Shown piece by piece: positions 6,753-10,738 of a DNA stretch of 10,738 nt. A program made the position numbers and the translations under genes. Location: the NCBI GenBank assembly GCA_900540885.1, contig UQHJ01000078.1:1-10738 (forward strand). The letters run 5' to 3'. Source of the stretch: an uncultured Prevotella sp. Lineage in GTDB: Bacteria; Bacteroidota; Bacteroidia; Bacteroidales; Bacteroidaceae. The notes beneath the pieces were generated by a model. That model worked only from the letters and a program-made list of their open reading frames with translations. It was not told where the DNA came from and did no database searches. Position 1 is the stretch's first letter. Every line of letters starts with the position of its first letter.

Positions 6753-8432
6753 TTATTCGTTAGTTGATGTTCCTATGGCTGTGTGCAGGGCAAAGTCGTA
6801 GGCATCGTAATAGCATTTGATAAAGTGCTTCCATTGGGCTTTGTTGGCCAAAGAAGCAGCGTTGTTGCGATAGGCGGTGCGCTCTTTGCTTGAAGCGTTG
6901 GTGTATGCCTTCACGGTGTTGCAGATGTCGTTAGCCACCTCAAAGTAGTTGCTATCGTCACGATGAATAACGCGAACACCGTCGGAAAGTTTGCCTTCGT
7001 GGCCGACTACCTCGTTGACCCACTGACCAAAACCACTCAAGTCGGTGGTGACGCAAGGTGTGTGGAAAGCGCAACTCTCAAGAGGTGTGTAGCCCCAAGG
7101 CTCGTAGTAAGAGGGGTAGAGCGCTAAGTCGTTGGCTGCCAAGAGGTGGTAGTAGGGCATATCGAAGATGCCGTCGTTGCCTTCAAGGTAGCACGGAACG
7201 AGTATAACCTTTACCTTGTCATCAGGACGATTGTCAAGTCCTAAGTGGCGTATGGTATTGACGATGCGATCTTCGTCAAGGTTGTGTAGGTTGTGCGTAA
7301 TAATGGGGTTGGGGAGTGGGGTGCCACTTCCGATGGGAGCGTGTTTGAGTGCTTCTTGCAAGTCAGCGCGTGGGCCTTCTAACCAGCAGGGTACTTCGAT
7401 GAGCGCTAAAACTTGTTGTTGGCTATCACCCTGTGTGTTGAGTTGAGTACGAAGTTCAGCCATTGACTCCAAGAATACGTCAAAGCCTTTGCAGCGGTAG
7501 TCATTGCGGCCACTGGTAGAGACAATTAAGGTATCGTTGGGTAATGTGCTTCCAGTCAAGGCACTGGCAACGTCGAGAATGCGACGACGTGCCTTCTTAC
7601 GCACCTCGGTGAATTGACGGCCCTTGGGTACGAAATCGTTTTCAAAACCATTGGGCAGGACAACATCGGCTGGCTTATCCAATAATTGTTTGCATTCGCG
7701 GTCGGTAAAACTACTTACCGTCGTAAAGCAGTCGGCATGCCAAGCGCTTTGCTTCTCGATGCTATGTTTAGCGTCCATGTGTAGCTCTTGCGCCATTTGA
7801 TCGCCGTTGTAGCCATCGAAGTAAGCATAGAGTTGCTTGTTGTTGCCACAAATAGAACGACCTATGCTTGTGGCATGGGTCGTAAAGATAGTAGCAACTT
7901 GAGGTAAGTGATGCTTTAAGAAGAGCATACCTAAGCCTGACATCCATTCGTGGGCTTGATAAATTACCTTGTCCGTCTTGTTGAGGCATAAAGAAACAAC
8001 AGCTTCAACAAATCGGCCTGCTGCGTATGAGAACATGGAGGCTTCATCGTAGTCGCCGTATGCGTGAAGTGAATCAACGCAAAATAGGTTCCATGCTTCG
8101 GCATAAATATCATTCTTAATTTCAAAGAAGGGGGCAAAATCAACCAGCACAGCTACGGGCTTGCCAGGTACCATCCATCGGCCAATTCTACACTTTAAGC
8201 CTAAATCAGCTGCAGCTTCTTTCCATTTAGGCAACAACCGCTCATCTTCACAAAAATCAACATTAGCCGTGGGTTGTTTCAAATCAGGACCAATAAAAAC
8301 AACTTTGTCCTGATACTTAGACATTAGCGTTTTGGCACGCGATGAGAGCACGGTGTAAATGCCGCCCACCTTGTTGCAAACTTCCCAACTTGTCTCGAAA
8401 ATGTAGTCGGGAACTAAACGTTCGTTCTTCAT
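6753..8432 (-). CDS. Glycogen synthase, eukaryote-like GT3 type
   Basis: This 559-residue cytoplasmic enzyme extends alpha-1,4-glucan from a sugar nucleotide. The N-terminus FETSWEVCNKVGGIYTVLS (12-30) is the GT3/GT-B nucleotide-sugar loop seen in eukaryote-like synthases and differs from the KTGGL of E. coli GlgA. Other marks are IYQAHEW (157-163), the TTHATSIGR block (184-192), SGRNDYRCKGFDVF (307-320) with the Arg and Lys expected to contact phosphate, and the retaining GT E-x7-E motif at E444 and E452 in YEPWGYTPLES. GT3 enzymes use UDP-glucose, so this organism probably does not need ADP-glucose for glycogen; neither glgC nor glgB is in the window. It is the first gene of a two-gene operon with the phosphorylase, behind a good promoter. 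The short leader starts only about 15 bp before the ATG. The symbol is left blank because usage (glgA or gys) varies. Confidence 0.92.
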   Translation of the reverse strand: MKNERLVPDYIFETSWEVCNKVGGIYTVLSSRAKTLMSKYQDKVVFIGPDLKQPTANVDFCEDERLLPKWKEAAADLGLKCRIGRWMVPGKPVAVLVDFAPFFEIKNDIYAEAWNLFCVDSLHAYGDYDEASMFSYAAGRFVEAVVSLCLNKTDKVIYQAHEWMSGLGMLFLKHHLPQVATIFTTHATSIGRSICGNNKQLYAYFDGYNGDQMAQELHMDAKHSIEKQSAWHADCFTTVSSFTDRECKQLLDKPADVVLPNGFENDFVPKGRQFTEVRKKARRRILDVASALTGSTLPNDTLIVSTSGRNDYRCKGFDVFLESMAELRTQLNTQGDSQQQVLALIEVPCWLEGPRADLQEALKHAPIGSGTPLPNPIITHNLHNLDEDRIVNTIRHLGLDNRPDDKVKVILVPCYLEGNDGIFDMPYYHLLAANDLALYPSYYEPWGYTPLESCAFHTPCVTTDLSGFGQWVNEVVGHEGKLSDGVRVIHRDDSNYFEVANDICNTVKAYTNASSKERTAYRNNAASLANKAQWKHFIKCYYDAYDFALHTAIGTSTNE

Positions 8433-8453
8433 AAAAATCTGTAATAATTATTG

Positions 8454-8484
8454 CAAAGGTAAGCCATTATGTATGAACTGCAAA
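8454..8484 (-). promoter_or_regulatory. Bacteroidota-type sigma-ABfr promoter for the glycogen operon
   Basis: On the - strand TTTG (8481-8484) is followed by a 19-bp spacer and TACCTTTG (8454-8461). This fits the Bacteroidota primary-sigma consensus of TTTG near -33 and TAnnTTTG near -7. It lies 22 bp upstream of the synthase start codon, so the untranslated leader would be very short, with no room for a riboswitch. Confidence 0.75.
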
Positions 8485-8697
8485 GTAAAATGTCAGTTTC
8501 TTTTAAATTCTTAATGACTTCTTTACATTTGGCAAGGGGTAGAAGGGGAACTTAGTCGTGTGTGTTGATTTTGGCGCATATAGCTTTGGTTAGTGGTATA
8601 ACTGAAGTTTTCTCTAAAAAAGGATTATGAGTATTCTAAGTAACCTACTTTTTTATCTCGTGGGCATGTGGTTGCAAAAACTCATCTTAATTTCGGA

Positions 8698-8724
8698 TTC
8701 AGCCCGCCCTTGTTAAATCCGAAA
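8698..8724. repeat. 27-bp direct repeat, copy 1
   Basis: This is identical over 27 bp to 9284-9310; the core reads CAGCCCGCCCTTGTTAAATC. This copy is also part of a hairpin: TTTCGGATT (8691-8699) pairs with AATCCGAAA (8716-8724). The second copy lacks the 6 bases GGATTC just inside AATTTC and so cannot form the same stem. Confidence 0.9.
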
Positions 8725-8985
8725 CTTCAGTGGTGTAATCTTAGTGTATGCCTAAGTTTTTCGAGTTTTGGATTTAGGTAAACTGCAACAGTTTGACAAA
8801 TTGCAGTCTGCTTTACTTAAGTTTTAAACTGCAATTTATCTTACATAATATCCATACATTTTCAGAACTTTTGATTTATCTTTCATGTTTCATTTTTTTG
8901 TTATAAAGTAATTGAATATCAGTCATTTCGAAGAATGAAACATACGACTTTCATGTTTCACTTTTAGTTTCATGTTTCATTTTTC

Positions 8986-9025
8986 AAAACACTGAGGGAG
9001 CGGTTGCACGCTCCCTCAGTGTTTT
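8986..9025. repeat. 17-bp perfect hairpin inside the composite element
   Basis: The arms 8986-9002 and 9009-9025 (AAAACACTGAGGGAGCG and its exact complement) enclose the 6-nt loop GTTGCA. A T run ends the right arm (GTTTTTG), so it could act as a terminator on the + strand, but no + strand gene precedes it. Its right arm is the first of the 22-bp tandem units. Confidence 0.9.
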
Positions 9026-9096
9026 TGAATCGCTCCCACAGGGGTTTTGAATCGCTCCCACAGTGTTTTTGTTTTTCTCCCACAGTGTTTTTAGTA
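9009..9096. repeat. Four imperfect 22-bp tandem units
   Basis: The units at 9009-9030, 9031-9052, 9053-9074 and 9075-9096 share the pattern CGCTCCCACAGTGTTTTTG plus three bases. Unit 1 has CTCAG in place of CACAG, unit 2 has GGGG in place of GTGT, and unit 4 begins TT in place of CG. They are contiguous with no spacers, so this is a tandem repeat and not a CRISPR array. Confidence 0.9.
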
Positions 9097-9283
9097 TGAA
9101 ACGTTGAAACTAAAAGTGAAACATAAAAGTCGTATGTTTCAGTCTTTAAAAGTGTTGATAATCAACAAGTTGAAACATGAAAATGAAACATGGAAGCAAA
9201 AAATATCGTAGGTAAAATATACGTAAGCCCAATGCCTATTTAGGGCGTTCTGAAACATTTTGTAGAGGATTTCAAACTTCAAT

Positions 9284-9310
9284 TTCAGCCCGCCCTTGTT
9301 AAATCCGAAA
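9284..9310. repeat. 27-bp direct repeat, copy 2
   Basis: Exact second copy of 8698-8724, with copy starts 586 bp apart. It ends 10 bp before the end of the membrane-protein gene. Flanking AATTTC and GAAATT can form a weak 6-bp stem around it. The two copies bracket all the inverted and tandem repeats in this gap. Confidence 0.9.
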
Positions 9311-9320
9311 TTTAAGTATT

Positions 9321-10226
9321 TTAGTCTTTAGACGCTACTTTCTGTTCCACCTTTAACGCTAAACACCATGTTGTGTAACTTTTAGCTAATGCAATGATGC
9401 TAAAACTGATGGTGCTGATAATAAAGAATAGAGGCGTGAGTAGAGCTGAAGTTTCAATATTGTCGCCCATATAGGCAAACTTGTTGGCTGCAAGACTGCT
9501 TAATCCGTAAGTAGCTTGTGGTAAGCAACATACGATAGTAATAGCAGCAACGGGTATGCACGTTAGTAAGAGTAGAATGAAGGGGTGACCAAGCGCGTGC
9601 TTGAAAGCATAGCCAATGGCTTGCTTGAATGGTGTAAAGTAAAGACCTATTTTAAGGGTGAATAGGTAGCATACTGCGTAGGCATAAATAGCAATGAGTG
9701 GGACGAATACCAACGTCCAGAGTTTCCACTTCAATGCTAAAATAACAAATGGGCAACAGAACAATGCTGCGATGAGCGTGAAGCCGAAGTGACTCAAGAA
9801 TACACACTTAATGCTTTGGTAGTCAATCTTTTGTAGCGTAATAGAACGCTTAGTATTCATCTTGTTGTGGGCTGCATAGTGGCGTATGGTGGCGAATAAC
9901 TTTGCTGTTAAGCAGAGGTTGCCGATGATGAGAAATAGCGCAGAGAGGGTGAGGTATATGGCATTGCCTATATTGGGAGTGGCCATCCATTGAGCTACTT
10001 TAATATCACCGTCAGAACTTAAGAAAAGGTAAGCCGGGAGGGCTTGCTTGCAAACGTAGCGTAGCGTAAATTCAAAAAATAAGGCATCGGCGATGCCTGC
10101 AATCAGTAGAAAGGGAGTGAGGGTTAATAGGTAGTCCTTCCAATTGAGAGCTATCATCTTCCAAGCATCGGCCATGTAGCCTTTGATGCTTCTTTCTTTG
10201 TAAAATGGTATTTCGCTTGTCGTCAT
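9321..10226 (-). CDS. Conserved-type integral membrane protein, function unknown
   Basis: I do not recognise a specific family. The 301-residue protein has a soluble N-terminus (residues 1-30, with IKGYMADAWKMIALNWKDYL) and about six hydrophobic helices: 32-51, 87-109, 146-165, 169-190, 214-236 and 261-282. Short Lys/Arg-rich loops include RHYAAHNKMNTKRS (115-128) and lie mostly on the side expected to be cytoplasmic. The layout, an amphipathic 'AWKMIALNWKDYL' opening followed by six helices, is reminiscent of YciC/DUF975-like or glycerophosphodiesterase-associated membrane domains, but this is only a resemblance. No catalytic motif is seen. The gene stands alone: the pyrD terminator lies upstream and an 888-bp non-coding gap downstream. 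The ATG at 10226 lies before the first helix and is the only plausible start. Confidence 0.75.
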   Translation of the reverse strand: MTTSEIPFYKERSIKGYMADAWKMIALNWKDYLLTLTPFLLIAGIADALFFEFTLRYVCKQALPAYLFLSSDGDIKVAQWMATPNIGNAIYLTLSALFLIIGNLCLTAKLFATIRHYAAHNKMNTKRSITLQKIDYQSIKCVFLSHFGFTLIAALFCCPFVILALKWKLWTLVFVPLIAIYAYAVCYLFTLKIGLYFTPFKQAIGYAFKHALGHPFILLLLTCIPVAAITIVCCLPQATYGLSSLAANKFAYMGDNIETSALLTPLFFIISTISFSIIALAKSYTTWCLALKVEQKVASKD

Positions 10227-10281
10227 TGTTTTGATATGATTTCGTTTCTTGGCGCTAAGTTACAAAACTTTTCAGAAAACA

Positions 10282-10320
10282 AAAGCGCGTAACACAAAAG
10301 GTTTTTGTGTTACGCGCTTT
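10282..10320 (-). terminator. Strong hairpin terminator after pyrD
   Basis: A perfect 18-bp stem (10282-10299 with 10303-10320; it begins AAAGCGCGTAACAC) encloses a 3-nt loop. On the - strand it follows the pyrD stop by 13 bp and continues into TGTTTTCTG and further T runs. The near-symmetric A/T flanks might let it work in both directions. Confidence 0.85.
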
Positions 10321-10333
10321 GCGTTTTGTTTTA

Positions 10334-10738
10334 TTACTTCATACACCCAATAATCTCGTGTACGTCTTTTACTCCGTGATTGTCTAACCATTCGTTGATA
10401 CCATTAATGACGCGAATGGTAGTAGTGGGATCGATGAAGTTGGCGGTGCCAATTTCGATGGCCGTAGCGCCTGCCATTAAAAATTCGATAGCATCGGTGG
10501 CATTCATGATGCCTCCTAATCCAACTACAGGAATGTTGACCGCACGAGCTACTTGCCATACCATACGTAGTGCAACTGGTTTGACGCAAGGTCCGCTAAG
10601 TCCACCTGTGCCAATGCTGAGGCGTGACTGTCGGCGCTCAATATCAATGCTCATACCCATGAGTGTGTTGATGAGCGAAACGCTGTCAGCTCCTTCCGCT
10701 TCAACTGCTTTGGCGATAGAAGCAATGTCGGTAACGTT
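10334..10738 (-). CDS. pyrD: Dihydroorotate dehydrogenase catalytic subunit, C-terminal part, truncated by window edge
   Basis: PyrD oxidises dihydroorotate to orotate in pyrimidine synthesis, using FMN. The frame is open to the window edge and gives 134 C-terminal residues beginning NVTDIASIAKAVEAEGAD, so an internal Met at 10660 is not the start. Family signatures are ADSVSLINTLMGMSIDIE, GGLSGPCVKPVALRMVWQ, and the second DHODH signature PVVGLGGIMNATDAIEFLMAG, followed by GATAIEIGTANF, which forms the FMN phosphate site. The sequence fits class 1B enzymes, which work with an Fe-S/FAD electron-transfer subunit (PyrK); that gene would lie beyond the window. A strong terminator follows directly, so pyrD is the last gene of its transcript. 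Confidence 0.95.
   Translation of the reverse strand, partial: NVTDIASIAKAVEAEGADSVSLINTLMGMSIDIERRQSRLSIGTGGLSGPCVKPVALRMVWQVARAVNIPVVGLGGIMNATDAIEFLMAGATAIEIGTANFIDPTTTIRVINGINEWLDNHGVKDVHEIIGCMK

Larger units (their letters stand above)
8936..9141. repeat. Imperfect 45-bp inverted repeat rich in TGAAAC
   Basis: The left arm 8936-8980 and right arm 9096-9141 are inverted copies, differing by about one substitution and one small indel region (TTTCATGTTTCAT against the complement of ATGAAACGTTGAAA). Both arms contain several TGAAAC/GTTTCA hexamers. Outside them, CATGTTTCATTTT at 8884-8896 pairs with AAAATGAAACATG at 9180-9192 on nearly the same centre (about 9038), so the symmetry spans roughly 310 bp. 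Confidence 0.9.
8433..9320. other. 888-bp non-coding gap with composite repeats
   Basis: No ORF of useful length is seen on either strand between the glycogen synthase start and the end of the upstream membrane-protein gene. The region is A/T-rich. It holds the synthase promoter at its left end, then a largely featureless part up to about 8690, then a composite repeat block (direct repeats, nested inverted repeats and tandem units, listed separately) up to 9310. Smaller inverted pairs also occur: ACTGAAGTTT at 8601-8610 with its complement at 8722-8731, and AAATTGCAGT at 8798-8807 with its complement at 8828-8837. Confidence 0.8.

Noticed and set aside
8524..8588. TACATTTG and TAGCTTTG as + strand promoters
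   Set aside because: Neither has a -33 TTTG at correct spacing and no + strand gene follows.
9009..9096. CRISPR-like array
   Set aside because: The 22-bp units are contiguous, without spacers, and no cas gene is present.
8433..9320. Retron or other non-coding RNA defence locus
   Set aside because: Inverted repeats are present, but no reverse transcriptase or other effector gene is in or next to the gap.

Overview
The window most likely comes from a member of the Bacteroidota, probably a Prevotella-like Bacteroidales. Supporting signs are an exact Bacteroidota-type promoter (TTTG, 19 bp, TAnnTTTG) upstream of the glycogen synthase gene, starts without obvious Shine-Dalgarno sequences, a DUF4494 gene, a eukaryote-like (GT3-type) glycogen synthase paired with a DUF3417-containing alpha-glucan phosphorylase, and a class 1B-type dihydroorotate dehydrogenase. 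The species assignment is inference. All recognisable genes look like chromosomal housekeeping genes. I see no transposase, integrase, phage, toxin or defence gene.

Layout. Positions 1-2683 are read on the + strand: the 3' part of ispE (MEP isoprenoid pathway), a flavodoxin/ferredoxin fusion of the EFR1 type overlapping ispE by 4 bp, a DUF4494 gene, a hairpin terminator, the PLP-homeostasis gene yggS, and another terminator. A 377-bp convergent gap (2684-3060) carries a 151-bp near-perfect palindrome and a small GC-rich REP-like hairpin. From 3061 to the end everything is on the - strand. In transcription order these are the 3' end of pyrD with a strong terminator, a six-helix membrane protein of unknown function, an 888-bp non-coding gap, the glycogen synthase-phosphorylase pair, a terminator, and a secreted M48 metalloprotease with a Lys/Ser/Thr repeat tail.

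How the genes relate. The clearest functional unit is 8432-4101: synthase and phosphorylase, separated by 21 bp behind one promoter, build and degrade the same glycogen store. The ispE/EFR1 overlap implies coordinated translation, and the iron-sulfur flavoprotein could plausibly feed electrons to the Fe-S enzymes IspG and IspH; that link is inference. The other genes are unlinked single units.

The most unusual content is non-coding. The 2830-2980 palindrome has arms of more than 60 bp and a 2-nt apex. The gap at 8433-9320 holds a composite repeat structure: 27-bp direct repeats 586 bp apart enclose a roughly 45-bp inverted repeat rich in TGAAAC motifs, which in turn encloses a 17-bp hairpin and four 22-bp tandem units. 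These look like dispersed or mobile non-coding elements, or structured RNA or DNA elements. No function can be read from the sequence alone, and I did not find convincing evidence of a new protein-based system.
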